This document shows positions 16,170-23,922 of a DNA stretch of 64,000 bases, piece after piece (the stretch's first letter is position 1; the number at the start of each line of letters is the position of its first letter). The DNA is taken from positions 62,001 to 126,000 of the forward strand of contig SPQJ01000002.1 of the NCBI GenBank assembly GCA_004570425.1, in the 5' to 3' direction. This stretch comes from Bacillus sp. AZ43. Its GTDB lineage: Bacteria > Actinomycetota > Actinomycetes > Mycobacteriales > Geodermatophilaceae. The notes under the pieces were generated by a model. That model was given only the letters and a program-made list of their open reading frames with translations. It made no database searches and was not told the origin of the DNA. A program made the position numbers and the translations under genes.

Positions 16170-17384
16170 TCAGTCGAGGGCGACCCCGGACAGCGGGGAC
16201 TCGTCGCAGGGCTTCGCCGGGATCGACGGGATGCCGAGCAGCGTGGGCTGTCCGCGGACAGGGCCCGTGTGCGAGTGGTCGATGTGGCTGCGCGGGGTCA
16301 CCGTGGAGGCGTCGCGGGCCGCCAGCGCCGTCTCGCCGTAGCCCTGGACGCACTCGGGGTCGGGGCCGTCCAGCGGCAGACCGGTGAAGAACTTGGCCGC
16401 CATGCAGCCGCCGCGGCAGGCGTCGAAGTGGGCGCACTTCGTGCAGGCGCCGCCGGTCTGCGGGCTGCGCAGCTCCTGGAACAGCTCCGAGGTCTGCCAG
16501 ACCCGCTGGAACCCGCCCTCGTCGCGGACGTTGCCGGCGAGGAAGTTCTCGTGGATGGCGAACGGGCAGGCGTAGACGTCGCCGACGGGGTCGATGAGGC
16601 AGACCACCCGGCCGGCGCCGCACAGGTTCAGCCCCGGCAGGGACTCCCCCAGCGCCGACAGGTGGAAGAACGAGTCGCCGGTGAGGACGCGGTCGCCGTG
16701 GGCGAGCAGCCAGGCGTAGAGCTCGCGCTGCTGCTGCTGGGTGGGGTGCAGCCGGTCCCAGACGTCGGCGCCGCGGCCCGAGGGCCGGAAGCGGGTGATC
16801 CGCAGCTGGGCGCCGTACCGGTCGGTCAGAGCCGTGAACTCGTCGAGTTGACCGGCGTTCTCGCGGGTGACGACGACGGAGACCTTGACGTCCGTCATCC
16901 CGGCCTCGGCGAGGTTCTCCAGCGCACGGGTGGCCGTGGCGAACGAGCCGGAGCCACGGACGGCGTCGTTGACCTCGGCCGTCGCGCCGTCCAGGGAGAC
17001 CTGGACGTCGACGTAGTCGGTGCGGGCCAGCTGCTCGGCGCGGGCCCTGTCGAGCTTGATGCCGTTGGTCGAGAACTTGACGCCGACCTGGTGGTCGACG
17101 GCGTAGTCGAGCAGGTGCCAGAAGTCCGGCCGGACCGTGGGCTCGCCGCCGCCGACGTTGACGTAGAAGACCTGCATCCGCTGCAGCTCGTCGATGACCG
17201 CCTCGGCCTCGGCGGTGGAGAGCTCCCGCGGGTCGCGCCGTCCCGAGGAGGACAGGCAGTGCACGCACGCCAGGTTGCAGGCGTAGGTGAGCTCCCAGGT
17301 CAGGCAGATCGGGGCGTCGAGGCCGTACTCGAACTGGTCGACGAGCCTGCCGCCCACCGGGCGCTGGGGGAGGACGGCGGTCAT
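16170..17384 (-). CDS. mftC: Mycofactocin radical SAM maturase MftC
   Basis: MftC oxidatively decarboxylates the C-terminal Tyr of MftA and then cross-links it to the preceding Val. 404 aa. Radical SAM cluster C36, C40, C43 (CNLACVHC), GGGEP near residue 77, and the SPASM domain cysteines in LCGAGRVVC, VYACPF and CTKCAHFDACRGGC for auxiliary Fe-S clusters are all present. ATG 17384 overlaps the mftB stop (ATGA). A C-terminal extension of about 30 residues follows the SPASM domain, as in other MftC proteins. Confidence 0.96.
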   Translation of the reverse strand: MTAVLPQRPVGGRLVDQFEYGLDAPICLTWELTYACNLACVHCLSSSGRRDPRELSTAEAEAVIDELQRMQVFYVNVGGGEPTVRPDFWHLLDYAVDHQVGVKFSTNGIKLDRARAEQLARTDYVDVQVSLDGATAEVNDAVRGSGSFATATRALENLAEAGMTDVKVSVVVTRENAGQLDEFTALTDRYGAQLRITRFRPSGRGADVWDRLHPTQQQQRELYAWLLAHGDRVLTGDSFFHLSALGESLPGLNLCGAGRVVCLIDPVGDVYACPFAIHENFLAGNVRDEGGFQRVWQTSELFQELRSPQTGGACTKCAHFDACRGGCMAAKFFTGLPLDGPDPECVQGYGETALAARDASTVTPRSHIDHSHTGPVRGQPTLLGIPSIPAKPCDESPLSGVALD

Positions 17385-17668
17385 GTGCGCACCTCGATCA
17401 TCTGGGAGCGGGCGAGGTCGGCCAGGGCCTTCACGTACGCGGGCCGCTGCGCGTCGGTGACGCCGCAGGCGGCGAGGGCCGCCTCGGCGGTCGGGTGGTC
17501 GGACAGCGCCTCGACGACCTCCACCAGCAGCTTCGACTTCAGGAAGGAGAGCTTCCTGGTGCTGAAGGAGTAGACGAGCGCGCCGAAGGGCTCCGGGCGC
17601 AGGGCCACCGAGCGGGACCTCCGCCAGGGCTGCCCCGGGTCGAAGGCCACCTCGGCCGGCGCGGTCAT
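17381..17668 (-). CDS. mftB: Mycofactocin precursor-binding chaperone MftB
   Basis: 95-aa PqqD-like RiPP recognition element that presents MftA to MftC. Typical pattern: PWRRSRSVALRPEPFGALVYSF and TRKLSFLKSKLLVEVVEAL. ATG 17668 starts eight bases after the mftA stop; its stop overlaps mftC, so A-B-C is a tight operon. Confidence 0.94.
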   Translation of the reverse strand: MTAPAEVAFDPGQPWRRSRSVALRPEPFGALVYSFSTRKLSFLKSKLLVEVVEALSDHPTAEAALAACGVTDAQRPAYVKALADLARSQMIEVRT

Positions 17669-17676
17669 CGGGTGGC

Positions 17677-17799
17677 TCAGTAGACGCCGCACATGCCGTC
17701 GATGGAGACCTCCTCGACGAGCGACTCCTCGACCAGTTGCTCCTCCGCGGCCGCGGGGGCCGGGGCCTCGGTCGCGACGGCGGTGTTCGTCTCGGGCAC
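17677..17799 (-). CDS. mftA: Mycofactocin precursor peptide MftA
   Basis: 40-residue RiPP precursor, easily missed because it starts with GTG (17799) and is short. The acidic leader (EEQLVEESLVEEVS) ends in the invariant core IDGMCGVY, whose last Val-Tyr pair becomes mycofactocin. A GGAG Shine-Dalgarno lies six bases upstream. The next GTG or ATG inside would cut the leader. Promoter and candidate MftR operator lie at 17840-17868. Confidence 0.95.
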   Translation of the reverse strand: MPETNTAVATEAPAPAAAEEQLVEESLVEEVSIDGMCGVY

Positions 17800-17839
17800 G
17801 GCGCACTCCAGGTGATCGCGGTCACGGATGGATGGGGCG

Positions 17840-17868
17840 AGGCTAGTGGCACCGAGTGCCACGGACAA
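17840..17868 (-). promoter_or_regulatory. mftABC promoter with candidate MftR operator in the spacer
   Basis: Minus strand: -35 TTGTCC (17868-17863), 17-base spacer, -10 TAGCCT (17845-17840), about 40 bp before mftA. The whole spacer is the palindrome GTGGCAC-NNN-GTGCCAC (17846-17862). A protein bound there would exclude polymerase. The same 15-bp core, TGGCACNNAGTGCCA on the plus strand, recurs before mftD. mftR is transcribed away from this site. Confidence 0.75.
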
Positions 17869-17886
17869 GACGTGGAACGGGTCCCG

Positions 17887-18519
17887 ATGAGCATCCGCCC
17901 GCGGGCCCGGACCGGCATGATCGGCGCCGTGACGCAGACGGGGACCGAGCAGGCGGACGCCGTGCGCGCCCGCGTCGAGCGGGCCGCGCTCGAGCTGTTC
18001 ACGCTGCGCGGGTTCGACGCCGTCACCGCCGACGAGGTGGCCGACGCCGCCGGGATCAGCCGCCGCACGTTCTTCCGCCACCACCCGACGAAGGCCGACG
18101 CGGTGTGGGGCGACTTCGACCGGCACGTCGCCCGGCTCGACCGGCTGCTGCGCGAGACCGACCCCGGTCGGCCGGTGCTGGAGACCGTCTGCGGCGCCTA
18201 CGCGGACGTGAACGACTACGGCCCCGACGACCTCCCGGTGCTCCGCCAGCGGATGCGGCTGATCCTCACCGAGCCCGCGCTGCAGGCGCACTCGCAGCTC
18301 CGCTACGCCGCGATCGACCGGGTGGTGGCCGAGCACGTCGCGCGCCGGACCGGCGACGCCCCGACCGCGCTGCTCCCCCGGCTCGTGGCTGCCGGCACCC
18401 GGGCGGCGGCGATGACCGCGTTCGCGGTGTGGCTGGCCGACGACCGGTCCTCCCTGGCCGGGCACCTGCACCGCGCGTTCGACGAGCTCGCCGGCGGTTT
18501 CCCCAGCCTGCGGAGCTGA
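17887..18519 (+). CDS. mftR: Mycofactocin-locus TetR regulator MftR
   Basis: 210 aa. N-terminal HTH: ALELFTLRGFDAVTADEVADAAGISRRTFFRHHPTKADAVWGDF is the signature that separates MftR from other TetR proteins (SRRTFFR then WGDF). The C-terminal half matches the MftR ligand domain; acyl-CoAs are the reported ligands in mycobacteria. ATG 17887 chosen; GTG 17929 would remove 14 residues. Divergent from mftABC and followed 96 bp later by mftD, each preceded by the same palindrome. Confidence 0.88.
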   Translation: MSIRPRARTGMIGAVTQTGTEQADAVRARVERAALELFTLRGFDAVTADEVADAAGISRRTFFRHHPTKADAVWGDFDRHVARLDRLLRETDPGRPVLETVCGAYADVNDYGPDDLPVLRQRMRLILTEPALQAHSQLRYAAIDRVVAEHVARRTGDAPTALLPRLVAAGTRAAAMTAFAVWLADDRSSLAGHLHRAFDELAGGFPSLRS

Positions 18520-18561
18520 TCCGGCAGGCGCCGGGTGTGGCGTGCGTCTCGTCCCGCCCGC

Positions 18562-18581
18562 TAGCCTGGCACTCAGTGCCA
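18562..18581 (+). promoter_or_regulatory. mftD -10 element and second candidate MftR operator
   Basis: TAGCCT (18562-18567), identical to the mftA -10, runs directly into the palindrome TGGCACTCAGTGCCA (18567-18581), which matches the mftA operator core at all positions except the centre. It would lie over the transcription start, 35 bp before the mftD ATG. No good -35 is visible. Confidence 0.65.
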
Positions 18582-18615
18582 CCCGGGGCGCCGGGGGCGA
18601 CGAGGAGGGTCAACG

Positions 18616-19848
18616 ATGGGCAACCCCTGGTTCGAGTCGGTCGCCGAGGCGCAGCGCCGGGCGAAGAAGCGCCTGCCCAAGGGCGTGTACGGCGCGCTCG
18701 TCGCCGGCTCGGAGCGCGGGCTGACCCTGGAGGACAACCTCGCCGCGTTCGCCGAGCTCGGTTTCGCGCCGCACACGGCCGGGCTGGCCAACGAGCGGAA
18801 CATGGGCGTCACCGTCATGGGCCAGCCGATGTCGATGCCCGTGATGATCAGCCCGACCGGCGTGCAGGCCGTGCACCCCGACGGCGAGGTCGCCGTCGCC
18901 CGCGCGGCCGCCGCCCGCGGCGTGGCCATGGGGCTCTCCTCGTTCGCCAGCAAGCCGATCGAGGACGTCGTGGCGGCCAACCCGCAGACCTTCTTCCAGA
19001 TGTACTGGGTCGGCACCCGCGACGAGATGCTCGCCCGCATGGACCGGGCGAAGAGGGCCGGCGCCGTCGGGCTGATCGCCACGCTGGACTGGTCGTTCGC
19101 CTACGGCCGCGACTGGGGCAGCCCGTTCATCCCCGAGAGGATCGACTTCGAGGCCGCCCGCCGGTACGCGCCGCAGGTGCTGGTGAAGCCGCGCTGGCTC
19201 TGGGACTTCGCGCGGACCGGCAAGATCCCCGACCTCACCGTGCCGAACATGGTCGCCACCCCTGGCGAGCCGGCGCCCACGTTCTTCGGCGCCTACGGCA
19301 TGTGGAACGCCTCACCGATGCCGACCTGGGAGGACGTCGCCTGGCTGCGCGAGCAGTGGGACGGACCGTTCATGCTCAAGGGCGTCATGCGGGTCGACGA
19401 CGCCGAGCGGGCCGTCGACGCCGGCGTCACCGCGATCTCGGTGTCCAACCACGGCGGCAACAACCTCGACGGGACACCCGCCTCGATCCGGGCGCTGCCG
19501 TCGATCGCCGAGGCCGTCGGCGACCGGATCGAGGTGCTCCTCGACGGCGGCATCCGGCGCGGCGGCGACGTCGCCAAGGCCCTCGCCCTGGGCGCGAAGG
19601 CCGTGATGATCGGCCGCGCCTACCTGTGGGGCCTCGCCGCCAACGGCCAGGCGGGCGTGGAGAACGTGCTCGACGTGCTCCGCGACGGCCTCGGCTCGGC
19701 GATGGTCGGCCTCGGCCGGCCGGACGTGACCGATCTCTGCCGCGAGGACCTGGTCATCCCGCCGGGCTTCGAGCGCGCGCTGGGCCAGGCCGCCGTCGAC
19801 ACCGCGCTCCAGCCGGTGGCACCGGCCCGCCGCCGCCGCGAGGCCTGA
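18616..19848 (+). CDS. mftD: Mycofactocin FMN-dependent oxidase MftD
   Basis: MftD oxidises the MftE product to premycofactocin by oxidative deamination. 410 aa, alpha-hydroxy-acid-oxidase TIM barrel. N-terminus NPWFESVAEAQRRAKKRLPKGVY and the catalytic His279 in SNHGGNNLDG with the downstream LDGGIRRGGDV and IGRAYLWGL flavin phosphate-binding loops are diagnostic. GAGGAGGG is eight bases before ATG. Likely controlled by MftR at 18567-18581, apart from mftABC. Confidence 0.95.
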   Translation: MGNPWFESVAEAQRRAKKRLPKGVYGALVAGSERGLTLEDNLAAFAELGFAPHTAGLANERNMGVTVMGQPMSMPVMISPTGVQAVHPDGEVAVARAAAARGVAMGLSSFASKPIEDVVAANPQTFFQMYWVGTRDEMLARMDRAKRAGAVGLIATLDWSFAYGRDWGSPFIPERIDFEAARRYAPQVLVKPRWLWDFARTGKIPDLTVPNMVATPGEPAPTFFGAYGMWNASPMPTWEDVAWLREQWDGPFMLKGVMRVDDAERAVDAGVTAISVSNHGGNNLDGTPASIRALPSIAEAVGDRIEVLLDGGIRRGGDVAKALALGAKAVMIGRAYLWGLAANGQAGVENVLDVLRDGLGSAMVGLGRPDVTDLCREDLVIPPGFERALGQAAVDTALQPVAPARRRREA

Positions 19849-19856
19849 CCCCCTCG

Positions 19857-21290
19857 TCACCGACGCGCGGCGGCGACGATCCGGTCGGGACGGATGCGGA
19901 CCGTCGCACCGCGCAGCCAGGAGGCCAGCCCCCGGCCCGGGTCCACGACGCGGACCTCGCTGCCGTCCTCCCGGCGGACGCGCAGGTCGGGCGCCAGCTC
20001 GGCCCAGCCGTCGCCGAGGACGTCGTCCAGCCGGCAGGGCCGGCCGTCCACGAGCACCTCGGGCTGGGGCACCAGGGAGCCGGCGAGCCGGCGCCCGGCC
20101 CGGCCGCGCCGCTCCACGAGCGGGCCGCGGGGCAGCGGGGGCGTCCGGCTGTCGGTCGCCAGCCGCGCCACCGCCGGGATCCGCCGGACGGCGGCCAGGG
20201 ACCAGTGCCGGACGACGTCGCCCGCCCGGCCACCGCCGGTCATGAGCGCACCCAGCAGCAGTGCCATTCGGATCAGCGCGCGGGCGTGCGGCTCGCGCTC
20301 GGCCTGGTAGCTGTCGAGCAGCGCGTCGTCGGCCTCGCCGGCGAGCACGGCCGCCAGCTTCCAGGCCAGCTGGTGGACGTCGCGCAGCCCGAGGCCCAGG
20401 CCCTGGCCCACGAACGGCGGGGAGAGATGCGCGGCGTCCCCGGCCAGGAGCACGCGCCCGGACCGCCACCGGTCGGCCACCTGCGCCCGGAACGTGTACT
20501 CGACAGCGCGCACGATCTCGACGGCCGACGGGTCCACCGGCGCCAGCAGACCGGCCAGCCGGTCGGGGGTGGTCGCGTCGCCGACCGTCTCCCCCGGCGA
20601 GAGCCGGCACTCCCAGCGGTACCGGTCGCCGGTGACCGGCATGAAGGTGGCCGGGTGCCGCGAGTCGCACACCTGGTGGGCACCCGGCCAGACCGGCAGC
20701 TCGACCGGCGACCGGACGTCGAGCACCAGCCACCTGTCGGCCGGGCCCACGTCGCGCATGCCGGCGCCGACGAGCTGCCGGACGGTGCTGTTCGCGCCGT
20801 CGCAGCCCAGCGCGGCGGCCGCCCGCAGCTCGCGCCGCGCTCCCCCGTCCCGCTCGCGCACGGCGAGCGTCACGCCGTCGCCGTCCTGGGTCAGCCCGGT
20901 CACCTCGCAGCCGCGGACCACGGTGATCCCGGCGCCGGCTGCCGCCGCGGCGAGGACCTCCTCGAGGTCGGGCTGGTGCACCAGCGAGCCCTGCGGCCAG
21001 CCGTGCACCCCGGCGTCGGGGTGGCGGGCGAACTCGGCGAGCACGCGGTGCCGCCGGTCGAGCAGCCGCAGCCCGGCCATCGGGCGGCTGCGGGCCCGAA
21101 CGGCGTCGGCGACGCCGGCGGCCTGCAGCACGCGGAACACCTCGTCGTCCAGGTGCACCGCCCGCGGGAGGGGATAGGGCTCGCGGTGCCGCTCCACGAC
21201 GGTGACCGCCACGCCGCGGCGCGCGAGCAGCAGCGCCGCGGTCAGCCCGACCGGCCCGGCGCCCACCACGACCACCGGGACGCCGGACAC
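19857..21290 (-). CDS. FAD-dependent aromatic monooxygenase (MhpA/PheA-like)
   Basis: 477 aa. Rossmann FAD motif VVGAGPVGLTAALLLARRG at residue 8, the DG motif ALGCDGANSTVRQ and the GDAAHLSPPFVGQGLGLGLRD motif define class A flavin hydroxylases. The C-terminal thioredoxin-like domain is present. Closest type: 3-(3-hydroxyphenyl)propionate hydroxylase, but substrate is not fixed. GTG 21290. Convergent with mftD (8-bp gap) and divergent from the alcohol dehydrogenase. No ring-cleavage genes adjoin it. Confidence 0.88.
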   Translation of the reverse strand: MSGVPVVVVGAGPVGLTAALLLARRGVAVTVVERHREPYPLPRAVHLDDEVFRVLQAAGVADAVRARSRPMAGLRLLDRRHRVLAEFARHPDAGVHGWPQGSLVHQPDLEEVLAAAAAGAGITVVRGCEVTGLTQDGDGVTLAVRERDGGARRELRAAAALGCDGANSTVRQLVGAGMRDVGPADRWLVLDVRSPVELPVWPGAHQVCDSRHPATFMPVTGDRYRWECRLSPGETVGDATTPDRLAGLLAPVDPSAVEIVRAVEYTFRAQVADRWRSGRVLLAGDAAHLSPPFVGQGLGLGLRDVHQLAWKLAAVLAGEADDALLDSYQAEREPHARALIRMALLLGALMTGGGRAGDVVRHWSLAAVRRIPAVARLATDSRTPPLPRGPLVERRGRAGRRLAGSLVPQPEVLVDGRPCRLDDVLGDGWAELAPDLRVRREDGSEVRVVDPGRGLASWLRGATVRIRPDRIVAAARR

Positions 21291-21396
21291 CCCGCCAGTC
21301 TGACCGGAGGCACCGGAACCGAACAGTCAGGGTTGACGGCCGCTCGCCCGCCTCAGCAGAGTGTGACCCACGGCACGACGGCGACCGGCGGAAGGG

Positions 21397-22527
21397 ATGT
21401 CTGTGAAGACCAAGGGCGCGATCTTGTGGGGCGTGGGCGAGGAGTGGTCGGTCGAGGAGATCGAGGTCGGCGACCCGGCGCCGGGTGAGGTGACCGTCCA
21501 GCTGGCCGCCTCGGGCCTGTGCCACTCCGACGAGCACCTCGTCACCGGCGGCACCCCCGTGAACTACCCCGTCCTCGGCGGGCACGAGGGCTCGGGCGTC
21601 GTCACCAAGGTCGGCCCCGGCGTGGCCAACCTCAAGGAGGGCGACCACGTCGTCACCGCCTTCATCCCGGCGTGCGGCCAGTGCCCGCCGTGCTCGAAGG
21701 GCATGCAGAACCTCTGCGACCTGGGCGCCTTCCTGCTGGGCGGCACCGCGATCGCCGACGGCACCCACCGGGTCACCGCCCGCGGGCAGGGCGTCTCGCC
21801 GATGTGCCTGCTCGGCACCTTCTCCCCCTACATCACCGTCCACCAGGCATCCGTCGTGCGCATCGAGCCCGACATCCCGCTGGAGGTCGCGGCGCTGGTC
21901 GGCTGCGGCGTCACCACGGGCTGGGGCTCGGCGACGAAGGTGGCCGAGGTCCGTGCCGGCGAGACCGTGGTCGTCATGGGCGTCGGCGGGGTCGGCATGA
22001 ACTCGGTGCAGGGCGCGGCGGCGTCGGGCGCCCGCCACGTCGTCGTGGTGGAGCCGGTGGCGCACAAGCGCGACTGGGCGAAGGACTACGGCGCCACGCA
22101 CGCCTTCGCGACGGCGGAGGAGGCCACGGCGGCGGTCAACGAGCTGACCTGGGGCCGGATGGCGGACAAGACGATCATCACCGTCGGCGACATCCAGGGC
22201 GAGGACGTCCAGACCGCCCTGAGCCTCACCGGCAAGGGCGGCCGCGTCGTCGTCACCGGCATGGGGCACTGGGCCAACACCGACGTGAAGCTCAGCCTGT
22301 TCGAGCTCACGCTGCTGCAGAAGGACGTGCAGGGCGCCATCTTCGGCGGGCTGAGCCCCCGCGCGGCCATCCCCGAGCTGCTGCGGCTCTACCAGGACGG
22401 GCAGCTCAAGCTCGACACGCTGGTCACCAACCGGTACGCCCTCGAAGACGTCAACAAGGGCTACCAGGACATGCGCGACGGCAACAACATCCGCGGGATG
22501 ATCGTCTACGGCGACGGCGACCGCTGA
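21397..22527 (+). CDS. NDMA-dependent-type zinc alcohol dehydrogenase, mycofactocin-associated
   Basis: 376 aa. Family knowledge: these medium-chain dehydrogenases hold NAD(H) tightly, exchange electrons with the artificial acceptor NDMA and depend in vivo on mycofactocin. Seen: catalytic zinc ligands in SGLCHSDEH and GGHEGSG, four structural-zinc cysteines in ACGQCPPCSKGMQNLC, and nucleotide-binding VMGVGGVGMNS. The C-terminus MRDGNNIRGMIVYGDGDR is typical of the Rxyl_3153-type family. ATG follows GGAAGGG closely. A TTGACG (21333) about 18 bases before CAGAGT may be the promoter. Strong hairpin follows. Confidence 0.9.
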   Translation: MSVKTKGAILWGVGEEWSVEEIEVGDPAPGEVTVQLAASGLCHSDEHLVTGGTPVNYPVLGGHEGSGVVTKVGPGVANLKEGDHVVTAFIPACGQCPPCSKGMQNLCDLGAFLLGGTAIADGTHRVTARGQGVSPMCLLGTFSPYITVHQASVVRIEPDIPLEVAALVGCGVTTGWGSATKVAEVRAGETVVVMGVGGVGMNSVQGAAASGARHVVVVEPVAHKRDWAKDYGATHAFATAEEATAAVNELTWGRMADKTIITVGDIQGEDVQTALSLTGKGGRVVVTGMGHWANTDVKLSLFELTLLQKDVQGAIFGGLSPRAAIPELLRLYQDGQLKLDTLVTNRYALEDVNKGYQDMRDGNNIRGMIVYGDGDR

Positions 22528-22535
22528 CCGACGGC

Positions 22536-22567
22536 GGCCGGCCGGGACCTCGTCGTCCCGGCCGGCC
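22536..22567. terminator. Bidirectional terminator hairpin
   Basis: Perfect 13-bp repeat GGCCGGCCGGGAC / GTCCCGGCCGGCC with a 6-base loop CTCGTC between the ends of the alcohol dehydrogenase and the convergent lipoprotein gene. Confidence 0.7.
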
Positions 22568-22575
22568 GGCCGGCA

Positions 22576-23244
22576 TCAGGCGCCGAGGTCGGCCAGGTCG
22601 ATCGCGTCCTCGGGAGCGGAGATGTCCTCCTGCTCGCCGAACCGGCTGAAGGTCATGGTGCCGCCCTCCTCGCCGTCGTTGGTCAGGGTGAGCGGGTAGG
22701 ACGGGTCGTCGTCGGCGACCGAGAGCGTGCTGCCGTCCTCCTGCTCGACGACGACGACGTCCGTGCCGTCGACCTCGCCGGAGCGGACCTCGTCCTTGAC
22801 CGCGCTCTCGGGGTTGCGGAACGAGTCGACGATGCCCGCCAGCGAGAAGTCGTCGAACCCGCCGCTCGCCTCGGCCGGGAGGATCACCCACTGGTCCTCG
22901 AACATCGCGGCGGCCGCTTCGGGGAGGCCGAACGAGGCCCAGAACTCCGGGGCGCCCTTCACGTAGACGGCGCCGTCGACGCTGATGAGCTCCAGCTCCG
23001 CGCCGTTGAAGGTGATCGTGCCCGTGGCGTCGTCGCCCTGCAGGTGCAGGTCGACCTCGCCGGTCTCGCCCTCCTGCTCCATCTCGCCGGTCACGTGGAC
23101 GGCGTCGGCCTTCTCCAGGGCGTCGGCCGCGGCGTCGGCGACCTCGGAGCCGTTCTTGCCCTCGAGCGGGCTGCTGCCGCAGGCGCTCAGGAGGAGGGCG
23201 GTCGCCGCGACCGTGGTCGCGGCGGTGAGCTGACGAATGCGCAT
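22576..23244 (-). CDS. LppX/LprG-like lipoprotein of unknown function
   Basis: 222 aa. Signal peptide with lipobox LSAC (Cys22). The mature part (DALEKADAVHVTGEMEQEG, DLHLQGDDATGTITFNGAELELISVDGAVYVKG) has the alternating strand pattern of LppX_LprAFG-type lipid-binding lipoproteins. Strongly acidic. It is the last gene behind the molybdenum-maturation genes (46-bp gap after the MOSC gene), which may be coincidence. Confidence 0.75.
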   Translation of the reverse strand: MRIRQLTAATTVAATALLLSACGSSPLEGKNGSEVADAAADALEKADAVHVTGEMEQEGETGEVDLHLQGDDATGTITFNGAELELISVDGAVYVKGAPEFWASFGLPEAAAAMFEDQWVILPAEASGGFDDFSLAGIVDSFRNPESAVKDEVRSGEVDGTDVVVVEQEDGSTLSVADDDPSYPLTLTNDGEEGGTMTFSRFGEQEDISAPEDAIDLADLGA

Positions 23245-23290
23245 GTGATGTCCTCCGGACGATCCGCTTCCCGGAGCTGTCGTCCGGCCG

Positions 23291-23860
23291 TCAGCGATCC
23301 TCGCCCATCGGAGGGCGCGTGACGGACCCGGCCGTCCGGGCGTGTTGCGCTCCGGCGCGGCCGGGGTCGAGGGCGACGGCCGCGCGCAGGACGGCCGGCC
23401 CCAGCCGGAGGACGCCGTCGCTCAGGGCCGCGCACCGGACACCGGCGCGGCCCCGCATGCCCCGGTGGGCGCCCGGCGCGAGCGCCGGGTCCAGCCAGGC
23501 GCACGGGTTGGCGGGGCGGCCGCCCTGCAGCAGCACCTCGCCCTCGCCGGAGTCGAGGGAGAACCGGACGCCGCGCAGCGCCTCGACCTCGGCGCCGCGC
23601 AGGACGACGTTCCGCCGGGCCAGGAGGGGGTCCAGGGGGCCCGTGCCGAGCTCGGCCGCCAGCTCCTCGACGGCCTCGGCGGCCAGCACGGTCACCGCGG
23701 CGTCCCGGTGCGCCGGCCTGCCGGCGTAGCGGTCGCCCACGATGCCGAACCCGGCGCGGACCTCGATGCGCTCCCGCCGGTCGGCCGACTGCTCCGGCAC
23801 CGGGCCGGGCCGTCCGTCGTACCGGTGCCGCGCGGAGACCACCAGGCCGACGATCTCCAC
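23291..23860 (-). CDS. MOSC-domain protein
   Basis: 189 aa. MOSC (Moco sulfurase C-terminal) domain: GIVGDRYAG, AAVTVLAAEAVEELA, LARRNVVLRGAEVEALRGVRF and a single conserved Cys in NPCAWLD. MOSC proteins carry sulfur for metal-sulfur cofactors, fitting the adjacent XdhC, CoxE and CoxD. GTG 23860 (VEIVGLVVS); its Shine-Dalgarno GGAGGAGGGGG lies about 11 bases upstream and is supplied by a palindromic repeat (23861-23922). Confidence 0.85.
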   Translation of the reverse strand: MEIVGLVVSARHRYDGRPGPVPEQSADRRERIEVRAGFGIVGDRYAGRPAHRDAAVTVLAAEAVEELAAELGTGPLDPLLARRNVVLRGAEVEALRGVRFSLDSGEGEVLLQGGRPANPCAWLDPALAPGAHRGMRGRAGVRCAALSDGVLRLGPAVLRAAVALDPGRAGAQHARTAGSVTRPPMGEDR

Positions 23861-23922
23861 GGCAGAAAGGACCCCCTCCTCCCCACCCCTCGCACGCTCG
23901 GGGCGGGCCCCGGGAGGGGGCC
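23861..23922 (-). repeat. Palindromic 60-bp repeat, copy A
   Basis: On the minus strand this element begins GGCCCCCTCC and ends with GGGGTCCTTTCTGCC; it exactly fills the gap between the XdhC stop and the MOSC start. It aligns with copy B (26199-26259) at roughly four of five positions, including the central CCCGAGC-TGCGA core and the GGGGTCCTT end. Terminal arms are complementary, so it can fold. Confidence 0.6.

Noticed and set aside
17856-21488. A 1210-codon plus-strand frame and a 985-codon minus-strand frame (19312-22269)
   Set aside because: Both are Arg/Gly/Ala/Pro-rich shadows produced by the GC-biased third codon positions of mftR, mftD, the flavin hydroxylase and the alcohol dehydrogenase.
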